A stretch of 43,906 nucleotides of DNA from Thiobacillus denitrificans (GCA_002403375.1 DHHQ01000008.1:45319-89224); one strand, 5' to 3'; counted from the stretch's first letter, positions 27,775 through 36,775 are shown. Program-made: numbers and translations. Notes: generated from the sequence alone by a model not told the origin.

Positions 27775-28241
27775 AGGAAGATTTGCTCAGCACGCAGGCT
27801 GCGGCAGCAGCGCTACATGAGGCGATCCCGGAGCCGGAGGGCTATTGGGCGCGGTTCCTGATGAACAACAAGAGGCCAGACCGCAATCCGCCCTTCCGGG
27901 TCGAGTTCGTGAAAATGGGCGGCGGGGTGCTGTATCCCCGCAAGGCGTTGGCCGACTTCATCGCATGGGAGAAGTCCCGCAGGCTCGGAACGACGAAGCT
28001 CACCGGACGCGCGGCAGAGGCCCTTCGTGCGTTCGGTATTGGCGAGGCGGGAGGAGGAACAACCGGGCGCAGCCTGGAGTGCACTGTTCACCCTCAACAA
28101 GACCCCACGACCGGCCAGCCCTACATCCAGTTGATCGTGAAAAATCCCCTGCTCGTCTTCCACCTGAATGTGGGGCAGGCGGAGGAACTGATTCGCGAGC
28201 TACAGAGCGCAGTCAATGCAACCAAAGGAAAGGCAGCATGA
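27771..28241 (+). CDS. Excisionase/HTH-like island protein 1
   Basis: 156 residues from a GTG start. The N-terminal ~70 residues follow the winged-helix excisionase/AlpA pattern: LLSTQAAAAAL helix-turn-helix start, a basic segment (NNKRPDRNPPFR), and VLYPRKALADFIAWEKSRR as wing and final helix. The second half (TVHPQQDPTTGQPYIQLIVKNPLLVF...) is beta-rich and unfamiliar. No ribosome site is seen; translation may depend on the upstream leader. It is coupled by an ATGA overlap to the next gene, which has a similar start. A recombination directionality factor or repressor is the likely role (inference). Confidence 0.7.
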   Translation: MKEDLLSTQAAAAALHEAIPEPEGYWARFLMNNKRPDRNPPFRVEFVKMGGGVLYPRKALADFIAWEKSRRLGTTKLTGRAAEALRAFGIGEAGGGTTGRSLECTVHPQQDPTTGQPYIQLIVKNPLLVFHLNVGQAEELIRELQSAVNATKGKAA

Positions 28242-28627
28242 CAATCGTTTCCACCCTCCCCGAGCGCTTGCTGAACACCGCTAGTGCCGCCCACTTTCTT
28301 GAGCGCCATATCAGGGACGGGCGAAACTATGTCCACGTCCTGAATGACCAGCGACGAGGGCGCCGTAATTTCTGTATCCCATTCACCAGAAGAGGGCTGC
28401 AGGTCTATTACCGCATGACTGACTTGCTGGTCTTCATTGACGCTGAACGGAAGCGCGGAGTCATCGATAGGCCGACTGTGCTCGTCGTGGAGGACGAGTT
28501 GATGGGGCTGGAGGAATTCCTCAATCTGGAGGACACCCTCAAGACCCTCATGGCGTTACGCGACGCCGCGAATGACGAAATCGGAAAAATCCTCGCCGTT
28601 CTGGAAGTGGAGAAGGAGGCCGCCTGA
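28238..28627 (+). CDS. Excisionase/HTH-like island protein 2
   Basis: 129 residues. The opening LLNTASAAHFLERHI echoes the start of the previous protein, and NFCIPFTRRGLQVYYRMTDLLVFID fits the wing and last helix of the excisionase/AlpA fold. The C-terminal ~50 residues are acidic and helical (EDELMGLEEFLNLEDTLKTL), possibly for dimerisation. AAAGGAAAGG precedes the ATG at 28238, which overlaps the preceding stop. A perfect TATAAT begins two bases after its stop codon. Confidence 0.72.
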   Translation: MTIVSTLPERLLNTASAAHFLERHIRDGRNYVHVLNDQRRGRRNFCIPFTRRGLQVYYRMTDLLVFIDAERKRGVIDRPTVLVVEDELMGLEEFLNLEDTLKTLMALRDAANDEIGKILAVLEVEKEAA

Positions 28628-28628
28628 C

Positions 28629-28634
28629 TATAAT
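28629..28634 (+). promoter_or_regulatory. Perfect -10 box just after the HTH-like gene
   Basis: TATAAT lies immediately downstream of a stop codon (28625-28627) and upstream of the hairpin-rich stretch. The TG at 28625-28626 is one base too far for an extended -10, and no good -35 exists at 17 bases, so strength is uncertain. Confidence 0.4.
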
Positions 28635-28640
28635 CATTCG

Positions 28641-28957
28641 GTACTGTCTTCCGCGTTGTGTCGGTAATCTGAACGCTCCGGCGCGGTCGTAGAGTTGCAA
28701 GGGAAGCCTTGCAGCGGGGCGCAGAGGGATCTGACATAGCGCCCGCATCCGGTAGAGTTGGCCCCACAAGGGCACGTTGCAGCCGGGTCAGTCAGGCACA
28801 TGACGTTCGACGAACCTTCGGGGCGTCATGTGCCGAGAGAATGCAGCGTCCGAAGGAGGGATCCCAGTCGGGAAGGTCCCGTGAAAGTCGCGAACTAACC
28901 CAACCCCCTTGTGGTTGGGTTAGGGAGAGTTACGACTTCCCACGGGAAGGTTTTAAT
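28641..28957 (+). ncRNA. Candidate structured RNA of the island
   Basis: About 317 bases with no credible gene but dense secondary structure on the plus strand. H1: TGCAAGG/CCTTGCA with a GAAG loop (28696-28713). H2: an 11-bp perfect stem GGCACATGACG/CGTCATGTGCC (28795-28805 with 28824-28834). H3: an 11-bp perfect stem CTAACCCAACC/GGTTGGGTTAG (28895-28905 with 28913-28923), extended outward by imperfect pairing of CCCGTG...GTCG with CGAC...CACGGG to about 28877-28946. Two related units begin GTAGAGTTG and end TTGCAGC (28689-28714 and 28753-28782). The end has CTTCC/GGAAG followed by GTTTT, a weak terminator. I recognise no RNA family. Confidence 0.4.
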
Positions 28958-28987
28958 AAAACACTGAAACAAGAAGAAATGCTTTAA

Positions 28988-29018
28988 CCCCAGACCCCAG
29001 ACCCCAGACCCCAGACCC
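28988..29018. repeat. CCCCAGA heptamer array
   Basis: Four perfect tandem copies of CCCCAGA followed by CCC, placed between the candidate RNA and the iterons. The array is C-rich on this strand and G-rich (TCTGGGG) on the other, so the G-rich strand could form a quadruplex. Confidence 0.92.
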
Positions 29019-29023
29019 TCCAC

Positions 29024-29172
29024 ATGCCGCACCCGTGCGGTATATCGACAGCTTCAACCGCACCCATGCCCCATATCGCCCCCATATATGCCGCACCCAT
29101 GCGGTATGTTGGACGCGAAACACCGCACCCATGCGGTAGATTCAACCTGATATGCCGCACCCATGCGGTATA
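29024..29172. repeat. Array of five palindromic iterons spaced 31-33 bp
   Basis: The core CCGCACCCATGCGG (stem CCGCA/TGCGG) starts at 29027 (one base change, CCCG loop), 29058 (right half degraded), 29091, 29123 and 29155. The best copies share a 20-base unit, ATGCCGCACCCATGCGGTAT. Distances between starts are 31, 33, 32 and 32 bases, about three helical turns, so bound proteins would sit on one face. Spacers are unrelated. This resembles replication or partition iterons or an operator array. It is not a CRISPR, because the spacers are only about 12-18 bases and the repeats are short. Confidence 0.85.
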
Positions 29173-29456
29173 TCCCCAATCAAGCTGCCGTCAGTGGGAG
29201 ATCACCCAATAGTTGACTGGTTTGCTCGGGTATAGGGCGAAGTCTTAGAGGATTCGACTCGGGTCGCGGGGCATGGTGAAAAAATAAACCGCTGCCGGTG
29301 ACGAACCTTATAGAAGGGCGCCATCGACTAGCAGGCATCACACACCCCTGAATCTTGACGTGAGCAGACCGCGTATAAAGCCCTGTGAGCGATTTTTTTC
29401 GCGCTCCCCAGCCCAGACCCCTCCTGATTTCTCCACGCGCTCCTGGCGGCGCTGGC
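29173..29456. other. Gene-free stretch between the iterons and the restriction-modification gene
   Basis: 284 bases without a supported gene. An AT-richer patch holds GGTGAAAAAATAAACC (about 29274-29289), and GAGCG/CGCTC flank a T-run (about 29387-29406) that could be a weak hairpin. It is downstream of the minus-strand restriction gene, and no clear terminator for that gene is seen. Short open frames here have no ribosome sites and no recognisable products. Confidence 0.5.
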
Positions 29457-32306
29457 CTAGCTTCGCGCCAAGTTCAGTGCTAGCAGGCGCTCCAGGATCT
29501 CGTCATCGGTCATCTCGCGCACGTAGTCGAGCCAGCCATAAGCGTGGGCGACCGCCACATCCAGTTCAAGGTGAGCGTTCTGAAGCCACTGCGGGCGCTC
29601 GTTGTAAAGATTCGTCAGGGTACGCTTCTTCAGGTCTTGCTCATGACCGGGCTTAGGGATGATGCGGTCGGGGTAGCCAGGTACGACTTCGGGAATGCGA
29701 TCGGTCCATAGTGGTGGGTTCAGCCACTGCTCGCGCAACTCGTTTAACCTGCGGGCGGCTTTCGCGATGGCGTCGGCATGCGGGTTGCTGTAATTCTCGG
29801 GACAGAGATCGAGCGTAAGACCGGGCGGGAAGGGGAAGGTCTCGAAGCAGCGGGTCGAGTTGTAGACGGGATCATTCCCAACCCCAAGATGCCCGCCTGC
29901 TCGAGTTGCCCAAGTCACATGAAGGCGAGATGACAGTAGCCCAAAGGTGACATCATCGGAGCGTGGAATAACGACGAGTTTGTGTTCGGGGGCTACTGAC
30001 GCCGGCAACCACACGAATACGCGATGCTTGGCTGTTTCGACCGTGGCGACGTAGCGAGGTAAACCGGCGAGGGCGCGGCGCAGTTCGGGGCGCGAACGCC
30101 CGAGACGCCACCACTTTTCAGAGCGGGATTTTTCTCGATTGGAAAGTCGGCCAGGCTTGATGTTTGTAACAACGTACTGGAACGGGGCTTCGTAGAGTGC
30201 TGCCGCGTTCTCGTTCATGGTCGGGCCGAAATCGATCACCCAGCGATCCTTGTTGCCCTTGAGAATGTCGTTGCCGTTGTAGAGGGGACGCAGGACATCA
30301 CTATTCGGCTGTCCGTGTGGGTTGGGTTGCAGGAGCCAGGCTCGGGCAACATCGCCCGGAACGTCGAATGATCCGGCAAGGCACAGCCCGAAATATGAGC
30401 AGTCGGCGTTTTCGCTCAGGGGTTTAGCTTGGGTCAAGTCTGATCCGCCGCCGCCCCCCGGTGTCAGGTCGGCATGGATGGTGTGAACGGGCATACCATC
30501 CAGCATGATCGGTAGGTCATGATCCTTCCCCGTGAAGCAGACCAGGGAGACTCTGACGGCCGCCCCTTCGTTGATCCAGTCTTCATCACTCCAGGCGTGA
30601 AAGATGTCGCCGGTGGCGCGAATGCGCTCTAGAACCGTTCGGTTTCGCTTCTGCCGGATGCTGTTGGTGGCGACCAGACCCGCTCGCCGGCACTTGCCCT
30701 GTTCAATCTGGGAACGTGCTTTCTCGAACCAGTAGGTGACTAGATCAGCACCGCCAGCGACCCGGCCGGCGTAGCATTTGCGTAGGGCGTCGGTGTACTC
30801 GTCGCCCAACTCGCCCCGCATTCTTTTGTCGCCCAAGAAGGGCGGATTGCCGACAACGGCATCACAGTCGGGCCAATCTGCTTCGCTTCCGTCGTCGTTC
30901 AGCACGGCATCGCGGCAGGCGATTGTGTCGAGCGGCTTCAGGACAGGGTTCTTGGCGTAGGGCATGCCGTGCTTCAGCATCCACTGAATCTCTCCGATCC
31001 AGACCGTCACGCGAGCCATTTCGGCAGCGTAGGAGTTCAGTTCGATGCCGAGCACGTTATGGGGGCCGGTATGGAATCCCGCGAAGCCCATGCTCATGCC
31101 GAGCACTTCAGCGTCCAGCATGGCTTTGTGTTCGAGGTCTTTCAGGGCTTGCAGGGCAAGGTATAGAAAATTGCCACTGCCGCACGCGGGGTCGAGCACG
31201 CGGTAGTCTGCGAGTCGCTGCATGAAGTCCTGGAACGCGGCAAGCGCATCATCGTGACCCTTCTTCGAGCCTTTGCCGCCCTTGTGCCAAGCGGTCAGCC
31301 CCGCCTCTATGGTTGCCCTGGTATTTGCCCATTCGCGTTCGAGGGGTTCAATGACGACCGGACTCACGATCCTCATGATGGAAACCGGGTCGGTGTAGTG
31401 GGCGCCCAACTGGCTACGCTTGCTGGGGTCCAGTCCGCGCTCGAAGAGCGTCCCGAAAATCGACGGCTCGATGTGCGACCAGTCGAGACCGGCGACGGTG
31501 ACCAGCGCGGCAAGGTCGTTGGCGGTCAGAGGGAGGACGGAGTCATCATTGAAAAGACCGCCGTTGAACCACTGGATCACGTCAACGCCGAAGTCGCCGC
31601 CCTTTGCCATCGAGGCGAAGAGCTGCTTTAGCTGACGGGTGGCACGGTCGGGGTCTTTGGCGCCGTTCTCCAGCACGCGCGTCACCAGGCGCGCGGGTAG
31701 CAGCTCGGCGTCTTCGGCAAAGAAACAGAACAGCAGCCGGTTCAGAAAGTGGGCGACCGTGTGGGGGTCGTGACCGCGATCACGGAAGGTCTGGGCGAGC
31801 GAAGCGAAGAGGGTGGCGGCTTGCTCGGTGATCGCGGCGGTCGTGATGCCGGGGCGAAGCCGTGCGGGCTCGAAGAACATCCAGCGCAGCTTGCGAAGGT
31901 TATCGGGTGTCCCGATGTCCTCAAGGGCGATGGTGTGGGTTTCGGAGACGGTATTCGTGAAGTTCGTCGTGATGACGATCGTCGCCACATCGGACACCAC
32001 CAGTAAGGGCGGGTTTTCAAGGGCGAGGGCATACCGCTGGACCTGCTGCAGGGCCTTCTGCAGGTCGCCACCGGGCCCCTTGTACTCCATCGCGAAATGA
32101 CCGCGCTTCCATACGTCCGCCCAGCCGTTGCCGCCGCCGGTCTTGATTGCGCCCTTCTCGAAGCAGAATGCCACCCCTTCCTTGTCGGTCTCGACGGGGG
32201 AGGGGTGCTCGACGAGCTTGCAGAGGTCGAGAAAATGTTCCTGGTAGGCGCTCTTCTCCTTGAGCTGCACGCCCTGCCATTTCTTAATGAAGTCGTTGGC
32301 GGTCAT
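29457..32306 (-). CDS. MmeI-like single-chain restriction-modification enzyme (type IIL/IIG)
   Basis: 949 residues, close to MmeI (919). Cleavage and methylation are in one chain. The N-terminal nuclease has D64-X9-E74-X-K76 (DVWKRGHFAMEYK), the same spacing as MmeI's D-X9-EXK. A helical spacer follows (~150-340). The gamma-class N6-adenine methyltransferase has motif I DPACGSGNF at 372-380 and motif IV GNPPF at 486-490, the MmeI family's NPPFLG. The C-terminal target-recognition domain covers ~620-860. Family members recognise a 6-7 bp site, methylate one strand and cut about 20 bases away. A standalone island defence gene; the specificity cannot be read by eye. An inverted repeat lies 19 bases upstream. 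Confidence 0.92.
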   Translation of the reverse strand: MTANDFIKKWQGVQLKEKSAYQEHFLDLCKLVEHPSPVETDKEGVAFCFEKGAIKTGGGNGWADVWKRGHFAMEYKGPGGDLQKALQQVQRYALALENPPLLVVSDVATIVITTNFTNTVSETHTIALEDIGTPDNLRKLRWMFFEPARLRPGITTAAITEQAATLFASLAQTFRDRGHDPHTVAHFLNRLLFCFFAEDAELLPARLVTRVLENGAKDPDRATRQLKQLFASMAKGGDFGVDVIQWFNGGLFNDDSVLPLTANDLAALVTVAGLDWSHIEPSIFGTLFERGLDPSKRSQLGAHYTDPVSIMRIVSPVVIEPLEREWANTRATIEAGLTAWHKGGKGSKKGHDDALAAFQDFMQRLADYRVLDPACGSGNFLYLALQALKDLEHKAMLDAEVLGMSMGFAGFHTGPHNVLGIELNSYAAEMARVTVWIGEIQWMLKHGMPYAKNPVLKPLDTIACRDAVLNDDGSEADWPDCDAVVGNPPFLGDKRMRGELGDEYTDALRKCYAGRVAGGADLVTYWFEKARSQIEQGKCRRAGLVATNSIRQKRNRTVLERIRATGDIFHAWSDEDWINEGAAVRVSLVCFTGKDHDLPIMLDGMPVHTIHADLTPGGGGGSDLTQAKPLSENADCSYFGLCLAGSFDVPGDVARAWLLQPNPHGQPNSDVLRPLYNGNDILKGNKDRWVIDFGPTMNENAAALYEAPFQYVVTNIKPGRLSNREKSRSEKWWRLGRSRPELRRALAGLPRYVATVETAKHRVFVWLPASVAPEHKLVVIPRSDDVTFGLLSSRLHVTWATRAGGHLGVGNDPVYNSTRCFETFPFPPGLTLDLCPENYSNPHADAIAKAARRLNELREQWLNPPLWTDRIPEVVPGYPDRIIPKPGHEQDLKKRTLTNLYNERPQWLQNAHLELDVAVAHAYGWLDYVREMTDDEILERLLALNLARS

Positions 32307-32324
32307 GTGTCGGTTTATTGTCGG

Positions 32325-32338
32325 AGTCTGTCCAGACT
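32325..32338. promoter_or_regulatory. Perfect dyad upstream of the restriction-modification gene
   Basis: AGTCTG-TC-CAGACT, 19-32 bases upstream of the ATG at 32306, in the position of a promoter or operator. It could allow self-control of the enzyme, as controller boxes do in other restriction systems, but no controller gene is adjacent. Confidence 0.5.
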
Positions 32339-32549
32339 TGGGGTGAACTCGAGTTTGGGGGCGGAGTCGGTCTACCTATTTCTTACGGGGAGGAGGGGGC
32401 GGCGGGAGCGGGATGCAGGGGGCAACCTTCGCGGGTCGTCCTGCCCCACGGTCTGTCCCGGGCGTGTTTTGGGGCTTGGATGGTTGGGGTTTGGATGCTG
32501 GCGGTTTGACTGCCGGTGGGTTTTTTGTGCGATTGACCATGACTTTGCC

Positions 32550-33023
32550 CTACCTTAGATCCATGAAATTGCACATTCCGACGGCGACACCAAGCAGAAA
32601 GCAGGCAAAGGCGATATAGGCGAGGGAAACCTGAAGGTTGAGCCATGCCGTCGAGCGCCTCTCGTCACCGTTAATCATCTCGCCCCAGCCCATGTTGTCG
32701 CTGTAATAGCGACTGACGCTCTTCCGCCAGCCCTTATACATATGGGCAATGCGGTGATACCGAACCGCTTGGTATAAGCCTACGAAGACGACGCCCAGCA
32801 TAAAGGCAGCCAGCATAACTTTCGGCCAGAGCAGCGCTCTGACCTGGGAGCTAGTTCCGAGAAAGGCTAGGATGGCGGCTGCGGCTCCGGAGTTGACGAA
32901 GAGCAGGTACTTAATAGGTTCGCCGCCCCATGAGAGTTCAAGCTCGGAAAGCTGAGACCAACGCTTGTTGATATAGGCAATATGACCTTCCCGCTGTTCG
33001 AGCGGCGTGTCAGAGAGCTTCAT
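32550..33023 (-). CDS. Small three-helix membrane protein next to the restriction-modification gene
   Basis: 157 residues. An amphipathic N-terminal ~35 residues, helices ~37-55 (KYLLFVNSGAAAAILAFLG), ~68-90 (VMLAAFMLGVVFVGLYQAV) and ~130-152, with a ~38-residue loop rich in Tyr, Arg and Trp between helices 2 and 3. The NSGAAAAILAFLG pattern recurs in small membrane proteins of mobile islands and phages. It is 243 bases upstream of the restriction gene on the same strand; no strong ribosome site precedes the ATG at 33023. It could be a membrane effector or an unrelated cargo gene; the sequence does not decide. Confidence 0.7.
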   Translation of the reverse strand: MKLSDTPLEQREGHIAYINKRWSQLSELELSWGGEPIKYLLFVNSGAAAAILAFLGTSSQVRALLWPKVMLAAFMLGVVFVGLYQAVRYHRIAHMYKGWRKSVSRYYSDNMGWGEMINGDERRSTAWLNLQVSLAYIAFACFLLGVAVGMCNFMDLR

Positions 33024-33233
33024 TATTGTGTGTCTTTGTCGTAAGGGCCGGCGAAAGTGTACGCCATGTTCTGGGGTTGTCGGCAGGATCGCCAGGCCGG
33101 GTGGGCTAACTGTGTCAGCTCAAGCCTTGACTCCTAGGGTGATATGCGCACAATGGCGCAGAGTGTTGCTACAAGCACACTCTCAGCCCTGCGGGTGAGT
33201 CGAGGGTAATCAAAGGGTTAGTTGGTGGGGCGC
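33024..33233. other. Right end of the island, gene-free
   Basis: 210 bases with no supported gene. It contains GTTGCTACA at 33165-33173, repeating a motif found twice near the left end, inside an imperfect hairpin AGTGTTGC...AGCACACT. The promoter of the membrane protein gene must also lie here, but I see no clear hexamers. Confidence 0.5.
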
Positions 33234-33255
33234 TCGAATCCCACCCTCTCCGCCA
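33234..33255 (+). repeat. attR: 22-bp copy of the tRNA-Ser 3' end
   Basis: Identical to 24632-24653. The preceding GGTGGGGCGC partly rebuilds the T stem but not the tRNA, so this copy is a remnant and cannot be a functional tRNA. Confidence 0.93.
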
Positions 33256-33269
33256 AGACACCAGCAAAC

Positions 33270-33293
33270 AAGCGCCTTTCGGGGCGCTTTTTT
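33270..33293 (+). terminator. Rho-independent terminator, originally of tRNA-Ser
   Basis: Stem AAGCGCC (33270-33276) with GGCGCTT (33283-33289), loop TTTCGG, followed by a run of six T. It begins 15 bases after the attR copy, where the tRNA terminator would have been before the island inserted. On the minus strand the same hairpin could also end the nifLA transcript, though the T-run there is poor. Confidence 0.85.
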
Positions 33294-33353
33294 GTTGTCC
33301 CCACAACCCGCCCCACAAGCCGCCCACCAGCGAGGCTGGCGCGGTTGCCCGTG

Positions 33354-33574
33354 TCAGGTGCTCGTGCGCCTGTGCCTGATGACCTTGCCCAGCTTGCGCG
33401 CGACGTAGGCGGCGAAGTCGTCGACGTTGTCGTAGCCCTGCGTGCAGGCGAGGTCGGCCAGGGCGTCGATCAGTCGGCGCGTCTCGCTGATTTCCCCGAA
33501 GCTGCGTTCACAGACCAGGCATCGCTCGCCGTCGTCGCGGCAGGCGGTCTTGCCCCTGCAAGGAGTGAACACGC

Positions 33575-33578
<4 letters not shown>
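33354..33578 (-). CDS. Small Cys-rich protein coupled to nifA (DUF1289-like)
   Basis: 74 residues. Four cysteines lie in the N-terminal third: TPCRGKTACRDDGERCLVCER, spaced like the metal-binding half of DUF1289 proteins (C...C...C-x2-C then R-x3-EI). The rest is helical and ends in a basic tail (LGKVIRHRRTST). The ATG at 33578 overlaps the nifA stop as ATGA, so it is translated with nifL and nifA. It probably binds zinc or iron; a link to nitrogen-fixation control or cofactor supply is inferred from position alone. Confidence 0.78.
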
Positions 33579-35124
<1,546 letters not shown>

Positions 35125-35128
<4 letters not shown>

Positions 35129-36681
35129 GGGCGCGCCCCCACGATCGGGAGCTGCACGCGCATGCGGCAGCCGGCGCGGTACGTCGGGTCGATGTCGAGC
35201 GTGCCGCCGTGGCGCGCCACCACTTCCTGCGCGATGGCGAGGCCCATGCCCAGATGGTGCTGGTCGGCGCCCTTGGTGGTGAAGAAGGGCTCGAACACCT
35301 TGTAGCGCCATTCTTCGGGCACCCCGGGGCCGCTGTCCTCGATCACGACCTGGACGTGGTCCGTTCCGGCCAGCGTGGCGACGCGCAGGTCGCGCGGCCC
35401 GCCGCGCGCCTCGTCGAGCGCCTCCACCGCGTTGTCGATGAGCTGCTTGAACAGCGTGGAGAGCTGGGTGGCCCGGCCGGCGATCGGCGGCAGCAGCGCC
35501 GCGGGCTGCCAGTCGACCACGATGCCGGCCGCCAGCAGGCGCGGGGTGGCGAGCTTCAAGAGGTCGCGCAGCACGGTGTTGAGGTCGACCGGCTGCGCCT
35601 GCTCGCCGGCGTCGTCGGGAATGCTCGCCCGCAGGGTGTCGAGCGCCTCGCGGCCCTGGCGCACGGCGTCGTCGAGCGCGGTGGCGAGCGCCGCGTCGCC
35701 GGACGCCTCGCGGCGCCGGTCGAACAGCTTGACCGCGGCCGCCAGCAGGTTGAGCGGGCCTTCGAGCTGGTAGACCGCACCGGCCAGCGCCTCGCGCAGG
35801 CCCTGGATGCGTTCCTGCTCGGCCATCAGCGCGTGCAGGCCGTTGATGCGGATCGCCTCCTGCTGCCGCTTGAGCTCGCTGATGTCCTGGATGGTCAAGA
35901 GCAGGTAGTGGCGTTTCGCCGGTTCGTAGAAGGCGTCGGCGCTGACGTCCTGCTCCTCGAACCAGGAGACCGAGCAGGCGAACCAGCGCGGCGCGCGCCC
36001 GGGCTGCTCGATCAGCAGCTCGCGGTGGGCGAGGCTCTTCCGGCCGGCGCGCAGGGCGTCGAAACCGGGGCCGATCTGCGCGCGCAGCGCGGCCAGCAGG
36101 GTGGCGGCCGGCTCCTGCCCGAGCTCGCCGATCAGCGTCTTGTAGGCCTGGTTGTCGAGCAGCACGCGCTCGTCCTCGTCGAGCAGCACGATCGCGACCT
36201 GGGCCGCGTCGACCACCGACTCGATCAGCGCCTTGTGGTTCTGTACCTGGCGCTCGAGGCGATGCACCTCGGTGACGTCGCGGTGCATGCCGAGGTAGTG
36301 CGTCGTGCGGCCGGCCTCGTCGACCACCGGCGAGATCGTCAGGTCGGCCAGGTAGCGGCTGCCGTCGCGGCGCCGGTTCACCAGCATGCCGTTCCACGGG
36401 CGCTGCCTTTTCAATTGGGCCCACAGGGTCTCGTAGACGATCTTCGGGGTGACCCGGTACGACAGGATCGACTCGTTGTGCCCGATCACCTCGGACTGCG
36501 AGTAGCCGGTGACGCGCTCGAAGGTCGGGTTGGCGTAGAGGATGCGGGCGTCGGCGTCGGTGATCGAGATCGCCAGCGCAGCCTGTTCCACCACCTGGCG
36601 GAAGACCTGGGGCGGGACCGATACGTCGGGGGGCTCGTTCCGCGGCGGCTGGGTCGGGTCGGGGGCTGTCGGTCTGTTCAT
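35125..36681 (-). CDS. nifL: Nitrogen fixation regulator NifL
   Basis: 518 residues. PAS1 (~25-140, FAD-type, with RPWNGMLVNRRRDGSRYLADL) senses redox and oxygen; PAS2 (~150-275); a coiled H-like region; and a C-terminal histidine-kinase-type ATPase domain with N box LFKQLIDNAVEAL, G1 EDSGPGVPEEW and G2 HHLGMGLAIAQEV. The usual phosphoacceptor histidine is absent from the H-like region (AVYQLEGPLNLL), consistent with NifL acting by protein contact with NifA rather than by phosphotransfer. I chose the ATG at 36681; 24 more codons upstream would cover the promoter. Expressed with nifA from the minus-strand sigma-54 promoter. Confidence 0.95.
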
Positions 36682-36718
36682 TGAGATATGAATATCCGTT
36701 TGTGTCGGATAAGACCAC

Positions 36719-36733
36719 GCAACAAGCGTGCCC
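36719..36733 (-). promoter_or_regulatory. Sigma-54 promoter of nifLA
   Basis: The minus strand reads GGGCACGCTTGTTGC: GG at -24 and GC at -12 with the exact 10-base spacing, differing from the consensus TGGCACG-N4-TTGC only at the first base. The predicted start, near 36707, leaves about 25 bases of leader before the nifL ATG. The upstream site at 36776-36791 lies about 77 bases from that start. Confidence 0.85.
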
Positions 36734-36742
36734 GTTCGAACA

Positions 36743-36761
36743 CGCGCCGGCAACCGGCGCG
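36743..36761. repeat. GC-rich hairpin between the divergent nif and rnf promoters
   Basis: CGCGCCGG-CAA-CCGGCGCG, a perfect 8-bp stem with a 3-base loop, between the nifL -24 box and the NifA site. It has no T-run, so it is not a terminator; it may be a protein-binding site. Confidence 0.6.
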
Positions 36762-36775
36762 CAGGCGGCGTGCAT

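Noticed and set aside
28641..28957. Retron, group II intron or IscB/TnpB guide RNA
   Set aside because: No reverse transcriptase, maturase or RuvC/HNH nuclease gene lies in the island, and no known core motif was recognised.
28709..28987. 92-codon open frame across the candidate RNA
   Set aside because: The hairpin arms explain the sequence; there is no ribosome site and the composition is arginine-rich.
29024..29172. CRISPR array
   Set aside because: The repeats are short palindromes, one is degraded, the spacers are only about 12-18 bases, and no cas genes are present.
29024..29212. 62-codon open frame across the iterons
   Set aside because: The product is just the translated repeats (repeated PHPCG and PMRYV-like units) and has no ribosome site.
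32395..32530. G-rich tract upstream of the restriction gene as a quadruplex or gene
   Set aside because: Runs of GGGG are irregularly spaced and mixed with T; the small open frames lack ribosome sites. A weak stem before TTTTTT at about 32520 was not convincing as a terminator.
33007..33198. 63-codon plus-strand open frame at the right end of the island
   Set aside because: It starts inside the opposite gene and has no ribosome site or recognisable feature.
33234..33255. Second tRNA gene
   Set aside because: Only the 3' 22 bases of tRNA-Ser are present; there are no D or anticodon arms.
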